From NCBI GenBank assembly GCA_013001485.1, contig JABDMN010000134.1, positions 1 through 14,908 on the forward strand: a stretch of DNA of 14,908 bases, in the 5' to 3' direction. A program made the position numbers and the translations under genes. Shown here in pieces: positions 7,467-14,140 of this stretch. The notes below the pieces were generated by a model, which was not told the origin of the DNA, did no database searches, and was given only the letters and a program-made list of their open reading frames with translations. The stretch is from Acidimicrobiia bacterium. Its GTDB lineage: Bacteria > Actinomycetota > Acidimicrobiia > Spongiisociales > UBA5794. The first letter of the stretch is position 1, and each line of letters opens with the position of its first letter.

Positions 7467-9651
7467 AACTCCTGAACAGCCACGTGACGTCTTCGCCCAG
7501 CAATGCCATCACCTCGTCGCGGACTTCGGGGTGGTCGGACAGGTCGGGGTTCTTGTTGACGAGGCCGAAGGCGTCCCGGCGGGCTTCGATGAGCAGCTCG
7601 GCGTCGCGGAGGATGTCGGCGAGGCGCAGGTCCTTCATGCCCGCTTGGCGCGTTCCGAACACGGTGCCCTGGCCACGTATCCGCAGGTCCTCCTCGGCGA
7701 GACGGAACCCGTCGGTCGTGGCGACCATCGCTTCGATGCGGGCTTCACCTTCGGGGGTCGTCGGTTCTGCGATCAGGTAGCACGAGGAGGCGTGCTCTCC
7801 TCGACCGACTCGACCCCGCAGCTGATGGAGCTGACTCAGCCCAAACCGGTCGGCATCCTCGATCACCATGACGGTCGCGTTCGGCACGTCGATGCCCACT
7901 TCGATGACGGTCGTGGCCACGAGCACGTCGAGGTCGCCTGCACGGAACGCCGACATCACCGCGTCCTTGTCGACTGGATGGAGTTGTCCGTGGATCAGAC
8001 CGAGCCGTAGATCCGGGAAGACCCCTTTGAGGCGCCCGAACTCGGCGGTCGCCGACTTCACCTCGAGCTTGTCGCTGTCCTCGACGAGGGGGCACACGAC
8101 GAAGGCCTGGCGCCCATCCGCTGCCTCGGCCCGGATGAAGTCATGGGCGGTGCTGGCCTGCTCGGGGACCAGGTGGGTTGTGGTGACTGGCGTACGGCCT
8201 GGAGGCATCTCGTCGAGGACACTGACATCGAGGTCCCCGTAGAGGGTCATGGCCAACGTCCGCGGAATCGGAGTCGCCGTCATGATGAGGAGATCCGGGT
8301 CTGCCCCCCTCCCCTTCTCACGGAGACCGACCCTCTGCCAGACGCCAAAGCGATGTTGCTCGTCGACGACGGCCACGCCGAGTGATGCGAACTCGACGCC
8401 TTCCTGAATAAGGCTGTGGGTGCCAACCACGATGTCGGCGTCGCCGGTGGAGATCATCTCGAGGACTTCATCGCGGGACGCCCCTCCGGGAGCCCGGTCG
8501 TTGGCTTCGGCCGTTGTCGACGTCAACAGCACACATCTGACGAACGGACCATCTCCTCCGTCGTCGTCGAACATGGAAGACGTTCCGGCCTCGCCGTCCG
8601 GCTGATGCTGAGGAGGCGCAAGGTCGGCCGACTCGAGCAGGGACCGGATACCGAGGTAGTGCTGGGTAGCCAACACCTCGGTCGGTGCCATCACGGCGCC
8701 CTGGTATCCCCCCTGGACTCCGGCCAGCAACGAGGCGACGGCGACAACGGTCTTCCCCGAACCCACCTCGCCCTGAAGCAGACGGTGCATCGCGTGGGGT
8801 GCCGCCATGTCGCCGGCGATCTCATCGATGGACCGCTTCTGCGCTCCCGTCAGTTCGTAGGGCAGGGCTGCCTTGAAACGCTCCACGAGTGCGCCATCCG
8901 GCGTGTGTGCCAACCCGTTGGACTCCGCCATTTGCCGCCGCTTTCGCAGTGCCAGCGCCACCTCGAGGCGAAAAAGCTCGTCGTAGACGAGACGCTTGCG
9001 GGCCGTCATCGCCTCCGCGTAGGTGTCAGGGAAGTGAATCGAGCCGATCGCTTCGTCCCGACTCATCAGCTTGAGCCGCTTGGTGTACTCCGGAGGCACA
9101 GGGTCCTCGATGGGGCGTGACCGGCCGATGGCGTTGTGGATGGCGCGTCGGAGGTAGCCGGGGCCGACGCCGCCGACGGTGGGGTGGATGGGTACGACAC
9201 GACCCGTGATCAGCGACTCAGACGGAGTGTCGAGGACATCGACTGCCGGCGAGCTCATCTGCAACTTGCCGCGATACCTCTCCGCCTTGCCGGAGAGCGC
9301 AACCTCAGCACCCTCCTGAAGCTGTCTATGACGAAACGCCTGGTTGAACCACACCGCCGCCATGGCACCCGACTCATCGGTGATGACGGCATCGACAATC
9401 GTCATGTTGCGACGCACCCGACGCATAGACGTCTTCGTGACCCTCCCCATCACCGTGATCTCCTCGCCGAGCGGGACATCGGCCAGCTTGACCGTTGTTG
9501 AACGATCGAGATACCGCCGGGGGGCATGAAGGAGCAAATCGGCGACGGAGGTGATGCCAGCCTCCTCGAGTGCCTTGGAGCGCTTCCCTTTCAGGCCTTT
9601 GACGTTCTCGACGCCAAGGGTTGAGAGGTATGCGAGAGACCGGCCGGGCAC
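7465..9651 (-). CDS. recG: ATP-dependent DNA helicase RecG
   Basis: RecG remodels stalled replication forks and Holliday junctions. From the chosen GTG the protein has 728 residues, within the family range. An N-terminal wedge/OB region spans about 30-150 (DLLLHAPRRYLDRS, then the OB strands). Superfamily 2 motifs follow: motif I GEVGSGKT near 295, DEQH at 430-433, TATPIPRT near 458-465, and QLHQLRGRVGRG near 607-618. The C-terminal RecG-specific segment GTRQAGMKDLRLADILRD is present. An acidic insert of about 25 residues (around 345-370) lies between motifs Ia and II. The frame stays open up to 9843, but that would cover rpmB on the other strand. The GTG at 9651 has TACCAT 7 nt upstream, fitting a leaderless start. 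The stop codon lies in the heptamer array. Confidence 0.95.
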   Translation of the reverse strand: MPGRSLAYLSTLGVENVKGLKGKRSKALEEAGITSVADLLLHAPRRYLDRSTTVKLADVPLGEEITVMGRVTKTSMRRVRRNMTIVDAVITDESGAMAAVWFNQAFRHRQLQEGAEVALSGKAERYRGKLQMSSPAVDVLDTPSESLITGRVVPIHPTVGGVGPGYLRRAIHNAIGRSRPIEDPVPPEYTKRLKLMSRDEAIGSIHFPDTYAEAMTARKRLVYDELFRLEVALALRKRRQMAESNGLAHTPDGALVERFKAALPYELTGAQKRSIDEIAGDMAAPHAMHRLLQGEVGSGKTVVAVASLLAGVQGGYQGAVMAPTEVLATQHYLGIRSLLESADLAPPQHQPDGEAGTSSMFDDDGGDGPFVRCVLLTSTTAEANDRAPGGASRDEVLEMISTGDADIVVGTHSLIQEGVEFASLGVAVVDEQHRFGVWQRVGLREKGRGADPDLLIMTATPIPRTLAMTLYGDLDVSVLDEMPPGRTPVTTTHLVPEQASTAHDFIRAEAADGRQAFVVCPLVEDSDKLEVKSATAEFGRLKGVFPDLRLGLIHGQLHPVDKDAVMSAFRAGDLDVLVATTVIEVGIDVPNATVMVIEDADRFGLSQLHQLRGRVGRGEHASSCYLIAEPTTPEGEARIEAMVATTDGFRLAEEDLRIRGQGTVFGTRQAGMKDLRLADILRDAELLIEARRDAFGLVNKNPDLSDHPEVRDEVMALLGEDVTWLFRS

Positions 9652-9658
9652 GGCCTCG

Positions 9659-9664
9659 ATGGTA
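9659..9664 (-). promoter_or_regulatory. Candidate -10 element for a leaderless recG transcript (TACCAT)
   Basis: TACCAT on the minus strand fits TANNNT and leaves 7 nt before the recG GTG, so transcription would begin at the start codon. No good -35 is visible. It supports the GTG at 9651 as the recG start. Confidence 0.4.
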
Positions 9665-9681
9665 GAGCGGACACGGGCGGA

Positions 9682-9690
9682 TGCTATGGT
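9682..9690 (+). promoter_or_regulatory. Candidate extended -10 for rpmB (TGCTATGGT)
   Basis: TG-n-TATGGT resembles an extended -10 element, which can work with a poor -35. The expected start near 9697 would give a leader of about 27 nt that includes GGGAG (9713-9717), 6 nt before the rpmB ATG. It sits in the 72-bp recG-rpmB divergent gap. Confidence 0.35.
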
Positions 9691-9723
9691 TCCGTCCGCT
9701 TCGACACCCCACGGGAGTCTTCC

Positions 9724-9912
9724 ATGGCATATCGCTGTGAGATCTGCGGCAAAGAGCCGTGGTTCGGCAAACAGGTGAGTTTCTCGCACAAACGGTCCAG
9801 CCGTCGCTGGCTGCCGAACATCCAGCGCGTCCGCGTGCGCCACGGCAGCAATTCCAAGCGAATCCGGGTGTGCACATCCTGCATCAAGGCTGGAAAGGTC
9901 GAGAAGGTCTGA
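9724..9912 (+). CDS. rpmB: 50S ribosomal protein L28
   Basis: Large-subunit ribosomal protein of 62 residues. It begins MAYRCEICGK and contains the L28 core VSFSHKRSSRRWLPNIQRVR. CxxC pairs at C5/C8 and C50/C53 make it the zinc-binding (C+) form. GGGAG precedes the ATG by 6 nt. It is divergent from recG, a common arrangement, and its stop overlaps the next start by one base (TGATG), so the downstream gene is probably translated by re-initiation. Confidence 0.97.
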   Translation: MAYRCEICGKEPWFGKQVSFSHKRSSRRWLPNIQRVRVRHGSNSKRIRVCTSCIKAGKVEKV

Positions 9913-10124
9913 TGCAGGGGGTCGTGAAGACCTTCGATCCCGCCACCGGCGTTGGCATCATCATTCGCGACGATGACCGATCTGAGGTCATGCTGATGCC
10001 GGGCTCGCTCGAAGGCAGCCTGTTCCGGATCCTGCGTCAGGGCCAACGAGTGGTCTTCGACATCGAGTCCAAAGATGGCACCGCGGTCGCCAGTCGCCTG
10101 CGCTTCGGGTCCGACGGCTACTAG
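9912..10124 (+). CDS. Small cold-shock-fold-like protein with degenerate RNP motifs
   Basis: This 70-residue protein resembles bacterial cold-shock (CspA-type) proteins in layout: MQGVVKTFDPATGVGIIIRD matches the strands that read GxVKWFNxxKGFGFI in CspA, LRQGQRVVFDIE matches the EGQxVxFE strand, and ASRLR is the last strand. The residues that stack on RNA are gone: the tryptophan of VKWFN is T7, the RNP1 phenylalanines are V14 and I16, and the RNP2 block VFVHF is replaced by EVMLMP (25-30). The fold is therefore probably kept without canonical single-strand RNA binding. The ATG overlaps the rpmB stop (TGATG), tying its expression to L28. Cold-shock ancestry is inferred by eye, and another small OB-like barrel is possible. 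Function unknown. Confidence 0.75.
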   Translation: MQGVVKTFDPATGVGIIIRDDDRSEVMLMPGSLEGSLFRILRQGQRVVFDIESKDGTAVASRLRFGSDGY

Positions 10125-10149
10125 CCCGGCGCACCGGACCGCAGACCGG

Positions 10150-10155
10150 TACGAT
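10150..10155 (+). promoter_or_regulatory. Possible -10 element for the RAM-domain gene (TACGAT)
   Basis: TACGAT fits TANNNT and would start transcription near 10162, giving a leader of about 31 nt that contains GGAGG (10181-10185), 7 nt before the ATG. No -35 is recognised. The gene may instead be read through from rpmB, 68 nt upstream. Confidence 0.25.
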
Positions 10156-10192
10156 CCTCCTGGAACGTCACTCAGGCCAGGGAGGCCCACCA

Positions 10193-10426
10193 ATGGTTGA
10201 AGCGTATGTACTCATCCAGACGGAGGTTGGCCGCGCTGCGGCTGTCGCCGACGAGATCTCGGGCATTGAAGGCGTGACCAACGCCGAGGCAGTGGTCGGA
10301 CCCTATGACATCATCGTCCGGACCCAGGCGACCGACGTCGATGCCCTCGGCAAGATGGTCGTGGCCAGGATCCAGGCCGTCGAAGGCATCACCCGCACCC
10401 TGACCTGCTCAGTCGTCAAGCTCTGA
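10193..10426 (+). CDS. Stand-alone Lrp/AsnC effector-binding (RAM) domain protein
   Basis: The 77 residues form one RAM domain (beta-alpha-beta-beta-alpha-beta) as found at the C-terminus of Lrp/AsnC regulators. MVEAYVLIQTEVGRAAAVAD is strand 1 and helix 1, EGVTNAEAVVGPYDIIVRT (26-44) holds the conserved GPYDIIV turn, and VDALGKMVVARIQAVEGITR is helix 2. The helix-turn-helix domain of full-length Lrp (about 150 residues) is absent. A strong GGAGG lies 7 nt before the ATG and no in-frame extension is needed, so this is a complete small gene, not a fragment. Such stand-alone RAM proteins are common in actinobacteria and archaea and probably bind amino acids as oligomers or pair with full-length Lrp proteins. 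It converges on ddl with a 58-bp gap. Confidence 0.9.
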   Translation: MVEAYVLIQTEVGRAAAVADEISGIEGVTNAEAVVGPYDIIVRTQATDVDALGKMVVARIQAVEGITRTLTCSVVKL

Positions 10427-10484
10427 CACCCAAAGCGTCGCTGGCGGCGTGTGCGAGTTCACGCGTCCGGATTCGTCAACAGAC

Positions 10485-11489
10485 CTAGCGGAGGGCGGCC
10501 TCGACAAGCTCCCGGCACAGGTCCGGGTAGGACAACCCGGATGCCTCCCACATCGCCGGGAATCCTGAGATCGGTGTGAACCCTGGCATCGTGTTCACCT
10601 CATTGACGATGAACCCTCGTCCATCTGGCTCGTAGAAGAAGTCGACTCGTGCCAGCCCGGTGCATTCGAGGGCCGAGAAGGACCGGCATGCCAGATCGCG
10701 GACCGTGGCGGCCTCACCGTCGTCGAGTTCGGCAGGCACCTGGAAGCGGCTGTCCTCGTTGACGTATTTGGCCTCGTAGTCGTACCACTCGTTGGCCGAC
10801 ATCACTTCTCCCGGGAGCGATGCTCTAGGACCGTCGAGAACCCCCACCTCTATCTCCCGCCCGACGATGGCCTCTTCCACAATCACCGAATCACCAAAAC
10901 GGAGCGCTTCGTCGATCGCTGCCTTCAAGTCGGACTCTGCGGCCGCCATCCCAACTCCAACGCTCGAACCAAGCTGATTTGGCTTGACGAAAACCGTCGT
11001 TCCCAGCTCCGAAGTGAGACGCGCAACCGTACCGGCGGGGTCAGCTGCGAAGTCCGGTCCCGACACCATCGACCACGGCGTGGTGGCGATACCGGCATGG
11101 GTCAACAGCCGCTTGGCGATGTCCTTGTGCATCGCTGCCGCCGACGACAACACCCCGCAGCCGACATAGGGGACACCGGCCATCTCGAGCGCACCCTGGA
11201 TGGTGCCGTCCTCGCCAAATGGCCCGTGGAGAACGGGGAACACCACATCGAATTCGCTGTCTGTACCGATCAGCCTTCCCCCAGGCACAGCGAGCTCTAC
11301 CTCCGGGCCCTTGGCGGCAAATGGGTCGCCAGCAGGGTCCGCAAGATGCCATAGGCCGGAACGATCGATGCCGACCGGAGTCACTTCGAAACCCGCACCA
11401 CGCAAGGCCTTGTGGATGGCCACGGCGGATATGCAGGAAATCTCATGCTCGGCCGATCTTCCGCCGAAAAGAAGAAGGACCCGCGTCAC
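10485..11489 (-). CDS. ddl: D-alanine--D-alanine ligase
   Basis: ATP-grasp ligase that makes the D-Ala-D-Ala dipeptide for peptidoglycan precursors in the cytosol. It has 334 residues. GGRSAEHEIS (9-18) contains the substrate-binding E14; HGPFGEDGTIQG (88-99) is the second signature; the ATP-binding segment FVKPNQLGSSVGV carries S175/S176; NEVNTMPGFTPIS (296-308) holds the magnesium and D-Ala ligands. The omega loop reads YDYEAKY with K241-Y242, the tyrosine associated with D-Ala-D-Ala rather than D-Ala-D-Lac products, so no intrinsic vancomycin-type depsipeptide is implied. The GTG has no Shine-Dalgarno; TAATCT ends 6 nt upstream, fitting a leaderless mRNA. It is divergent from the histidine kinase gene by only 33 bp. 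Confidence 0.97.
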   Translation of the reverse strand: MTRVLLLFGGRSAEHEISCISAVAIHKALRGAGFEVTPVGIDRSGLWHLADPAGDPFAAKGPEVELAVPGGRLIGTDSEFDVVFPVLHGPFGEDGTIQGALEMAGVPYVGCGVLSSAAAMHKDIAKRLLTHAGIATTPWSMVSGPDFAADPAGTVARLTSELGTTVFVKPNQLGSSVGVGMAAAESDLKAAIDEALRFGDSVIVEEAIVGREIEVGVLDGPRASLPGEVMSANEWYDYEAKYVNEDSRFQVPAELDDGEAATVRDLACRSFSALECTGLARVDFFYEPDGRGFIVNEVNTMPGFTPISGFPAMWEASGLSYPDLCRELVEAALR

Positions 11490-11495
11490 CTGCGA

Positions 11496-11501
11496 AGATT
11501 A
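11496..11501 (-). promoter_or_regulatory. Candidate -10 element for a leaderless ddl transcript (TAATCT)
   Basis: TAATCT on the minus strand fits TANNNT and leaves 6 nt before the ddl GTG, which has no Shine-Dalgarno. The -35 region would fall at the start of the divergent kinase gene, and no clear hexamer is seen there. Confidence 0.42.
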
Positions 11502-11522
11502 CCGTGAGATAGGTGCGTTCCT

Positions 11523-13331
11523 GTGACTGATATCAGAGTCGACCATCAACGGCGCGTCACCTGGGTAGGGATTCTTCTTTCCTGGGCAGGCGCGGCCGCG
11601 TTCATCGTCACGACAATGCGCGACGCCGCGTTCGACGACGTGTGGGTGCCGATCGCCATCGTTGGCGGCTCGGCGTTGATCGTCACCGTCTTGCCATGGC
11701 GACGGCTGCATCGCACCGTATTCGGACCGCCATTGGTAGCGCTGTGGGCCGTGGCTGCCGTGTACGGCATCATCGAGTCCCAGGAGCTCCGTTCCGATGG
11801 GCCGCTGCTCGTCGCATTCGCCGCGGTCGTGGTGTTCGGTGCCGCGATGATGCTCCCGTTCGCCCATCAACTCGTGGTCGTCACGATTTCTGCGGTGGGA
11901 TACCTCGTCTCTCTCACATACATCGACGGCCTCGACTGGCAGGAGCTGGCGGTCCGTCTGATCGGATTCGGCGCCATCGCCATCCTCGCCCTCCTGCTGT
12001 CTCGCAGTGTCGAAGGGCGGGTTGGCCGTGCCAACGATCGCTTCAGCGAGCTGCAGGAGCGTGAGATCGAGCTCGAGCAGAAGGGACGCGAGCTCGACCA
12101 CGTCTACGAGGTCTCGCGAACCATCGGAACCGCTGAGAACCTGGCAGAGGTGCTTCCGGAGCTGGTGGGCAGAGTCGTCGATGCAGTCGACGCCAAGGTC
12201 GGGCTGGTGATGCTCTATCACCCCGAGAACGAGGTCCTCGAGGTCGTCTCGCCCATCTGGGTGGCCGGCCACAGTCTTCGTGCCGAGGGCTACGAGGTCC
12301 CCCTGACGTCCCGCGGTATCGCTCCGAGAGTGTTCATCAGCGGTGAGGCGGCCGTCGACAACAGCGTCGCCTCGTCGACTTCCGACCCGCTGCTGATCGA
12401 CCTCGACGCCCAGATGGTGGCCGCCGTGCCGCTGCGCATCGAGTCTCGCCCAACGGGAGTGTTGATGGTCGCCGACAAGAACGAAGGCGTCTTCGACCAG
12501 GACGACCTCGAGACCCTGGAATCCCTCGCTGCCCCATCGGCGCTGGTGCTGAACCAGATGTCGCGTTTCGAAGCCGTGCAGGAGGCCGGGGAGAAGATGG
12601 CCGAACTCGCACAGCTCAAGACCGACTTCGTGTCCGTGGTCTCACACGAGCTGCGCACTCCCCTCACGTCGATCATCGGCTCGCTCAAGACGCTTGGCCG
12701 ACCCGAGCTCGCACCGACCGATCCGAACGCCCGTGAGTTGCTCAACGCCGCGGCCAACCAGGCAGACCGGCTTCGTTCGCTCATCGAGGACTTGCTCGTC
12801 GTCTCGAGGCTCGACAACCGGGCCCTCCCCGTTCGACCAGAGACAATCGAGGTGCGCCGCTTCGTCACGGACGTGACCTCGGCGATCCTCGGGTCCGAGC
12901 GCCGGGTGATGGTGGACGTTGCCGCCGAGGTCGAGAAGGTCGAAGCCGACCCCGAACACCTCCGCCGCATCCTCACCAACCTCGTCGTCAACGCGATGAA
13001 GTACGCGCCAGGGTCGTCGATCGAGGTCCTGGGCAGAGCGTCAGAGGACGAGGTGACTCTGTCCGTGGTCGACCATGGACCGGGTATCCCCTACGAACTC
13101 CAGGAACACGTCTTCGACCGCTTCACCCAGATCGAGCGTCCGGAGACCAGAGCCCGCGGTGGCACCGGTCTCGGTCTATCGATCGTGAGGGGACTCGCCG
13201 AGGCCATGGGTGGCAAAGTCTGGTTCGAGCCCACGATGGGCGGCGGTGCGACGTTTGCCATCAGCCTCCCCAAGAAGGCACGTGCCTATCAGGCCCGCAA
13301 TGTCGAACAGGAGACGGCCGAGGGTCTCTAG
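11523..13331 (+). CDS. Membrane-bound GAF-domain sensor histidine kinase
   Basis: Two-component sensor of 602 residues. About six hydrophobic segments fill residues 12-161, with little extracytoplasmic sequence. A short charged coiled coil (about 168-200) leads to a GAF domain (about 205-348), then a second linker helix. The HisKA domain has H375 in SHELRTP as the phosphorylated histidine. The ATPase domain has the N-box with N490 in TNLVVNAMKYAP, G1 DHGPGIP (517-523), F-box FDRF (531-534) and G2 GGTGLGL (546-552), so it should be an active kinase. GTG start; AGGTG lies 7 nt upstream as a weak binding site. No response regulator gene is in the window. It stands between ddl and fabI, which hints at, but does not show, an envelope role. 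Its stop shares CTAG with fabI. Confidence 0.95.
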   Translation: MTDIRVDHQRRVTWVGILLSWAGAAAFIVTTMRDAAFDDVWVPIAIVGGSALIVTVLPWRRLHRTVFGPPLVALWAVAAVYGIIESQELRSDGPLLVAFAAVVVFGAAMMLPFAHQLVVVTISAVGYLVSLTYIDGLDWQELAVRLIGFGAIAILALLLSRSVEGRVGRANDRFSELQEREIELEQKGRELDHVYEVSRTIGTAENLAEVLPELVGRVVDAVDAKVGLVMLYHPENEVLEVVSPIWVAGHSLRAEGYEVPLTSRGIAPRVFISGEAAVDNSVASSTSDPLLIDLDAQMVAAVPLRIESRPTGVLMVADKNEGVFDQDDLETLESLAAPSALVLNQMSRFEAVQEAGEKMAELAQLKTDFVSVVSHELRTPLTSIIGSLKTLGRPELAPTDPNARELLNAAANQADRLRSLIEDLLVVSRLDNRALPVRPETIEVRRFVTDVTSAILGSERRVMVDVAAEVEKVEADPEHLRRILTNLVVNAMKYAPGSSIEVLGRASEDEVTLSVVDHGPGIPYELQEHVFDRFTQIERPETRARGGTGLGLSIVRGLAEAMGGKVWFEPTMGGGATFAISLPKKARAYQARNVEQETAEGL

Positions 13332-14113
13332 GCCTCGTCGGTACCCGCGGCGATGGCGTGGAAGCCTCCGTCGACGTGGACGACCTCGCCTGACGTCATC
13401 GGTGCCCAGTCCGACAGCAACACGCAACACATGCGCGCCACCGGGTCCGGGTCTGCTGTGTCCCAACCCAGCGGTGCCCGACTCGCCCACAGCGACTGGA
13501 ACTGGCTGAACCCGGGAATCGATTTGGCTGCAACCGTTCCCAGAGGGCCGGCGGCCACGGCGTTGACGCGGATGGCATCGCTGCCGAGATCCCGAGCCAG
13601 GTATCGGGAGATGGACTGCAGAGCCGACTTCGCCACACCCATCCAGTCATATGCGGGCCATGCCTGGGTGTTGTCGAAATCGAGAGTGACGATCGAACCG
13701 CCGCCTGCTTGCCGCATCAGGTCGTGGAGGCCAACGGCCAGCGTTTTCAGCGAATAGGCCGACGTCATGAAGGCCGTCGCCGCGCTTTCGGGAGGCGTCT
13801 CGAGGAACCGTCCACCGAGGGCATCCTCGGGAGCGAACCCGATGGCATGGAGTGCGCCGTCGACGCTGCCCCACCGCGTCTTCAACTCGCCGGCAAGAGC
13901 CTCCATATGGGCAGGCTCGTTGATGTCGAGCTCGAACACGTCCGGAGTGTCGGGGAGGCGCTTTGCCGACCGCTCGGTGAGTCGCAGACCACGGCCGAAC
14001 CCGGTCAGAACGACCTCAGCACCCTCCTCCTGTGCGATGCGAGCGGTGTGCCAGGCGATCGAGTCGTCTGTGAGCACACCGGTGATAACGATCCGCTTGC
14101 CTTCGAGGAGCAC
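13328..14113 (-). CDS. fabI: Enoyl-[acyl-carrier-protein] reductase (NADH), FabI/InhA type
   Basis: Last reductive step of type II fatty acid elongation, reducing trans-2-enoyl-ACP with NADH. The 261 residues follow InhA and FabI closely: LLEGKRIVITGVLTDDSIAW (2-21) is the divergent Rossmann nucleotide motif; HAIGF is at 89-93; the catalytic pair Y155 and K162 lies in PAYDWMGVAKSAL (Y-x6-K); VAAGPLGTVAAKSI is the cofactor-binding loop; LLSDWAPMTSGEVVHVDGG ends the core. InhA-like features include the MDFD-type LDFDN at 144-148. The position equivalent to InhA S94 is A90. GTG start with AAAGGA 7 nt upstream. It follows the four-helix membrane protein gene by 27 nt and ends on the CTAG shared with the kinase gene. 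Confidence 0.96.
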   Translation of the reverse strand: MLLEGKRIVITGVLTDDSIAWHTARIAQEEGAEVVLTGFGRGLRLTERSAKRLPDTPDVFELDINEPAHMEALAGELKTRWGSVDGALHAIGFAPEDALGGRFLETPPESAATAFMTSAYSLKTLAVGLHDLMRQAGGGSIVTLDFDNTQAWPAYDWMGVAKSALQSISRYLARDLGSDAIRVNAVAAGPLGTVAAKSIPGFSQFQSLWASRAPLGWDTADPDPVARMCCVLLSDWAPMTSGEVVHVDGGFHAIAAGTDEA

Positions 14114-14120
14114 TGATAGG

Positions 14121-14126
14121 TCCTTT
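14121..14126 (-). promoter_or_regulatory. Ribosome binding site AAAGGA fixing the fabI GTG start
   Basis: AAAGGA on the minus strand stands 7 nt before the GTG at 14113, inside the 27-bp gap after the upstream gene. It confirms the start that gives the InhA-like N-terminus. Confidence 0.75.
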
Positions 14127-14140
14127 CGCCGGCGGCAAGC

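Noticed and set aside
9652..9843. Upstream extension of recG by 64 codons to a start at 9843
   Set aside because: It would cover most of rpmB on the opposite strand, and the added residues do not resemble a RecG N-terminus.
10133..10150. ACCGG/CCGGT hairpin after the cold-shock-like gene
   Set aside because: The 5-bp stem with an 8-base loop and no T-run is easily expected by chance in this composition.
10427..10484. Possible bidirectional terminator between the RAM gene and ddl (GCGTG/CACGC stem at 10447-10464)
   Set aside because: The stem is only 5 bp and no T-run follows on either strand.
11499..12272. Minus-strand open frame of 257 codons under the kinase gene
   Set aside because: It is rich in His, Asp and Arg without domain pattern and lies opposite the kinase membrane region.
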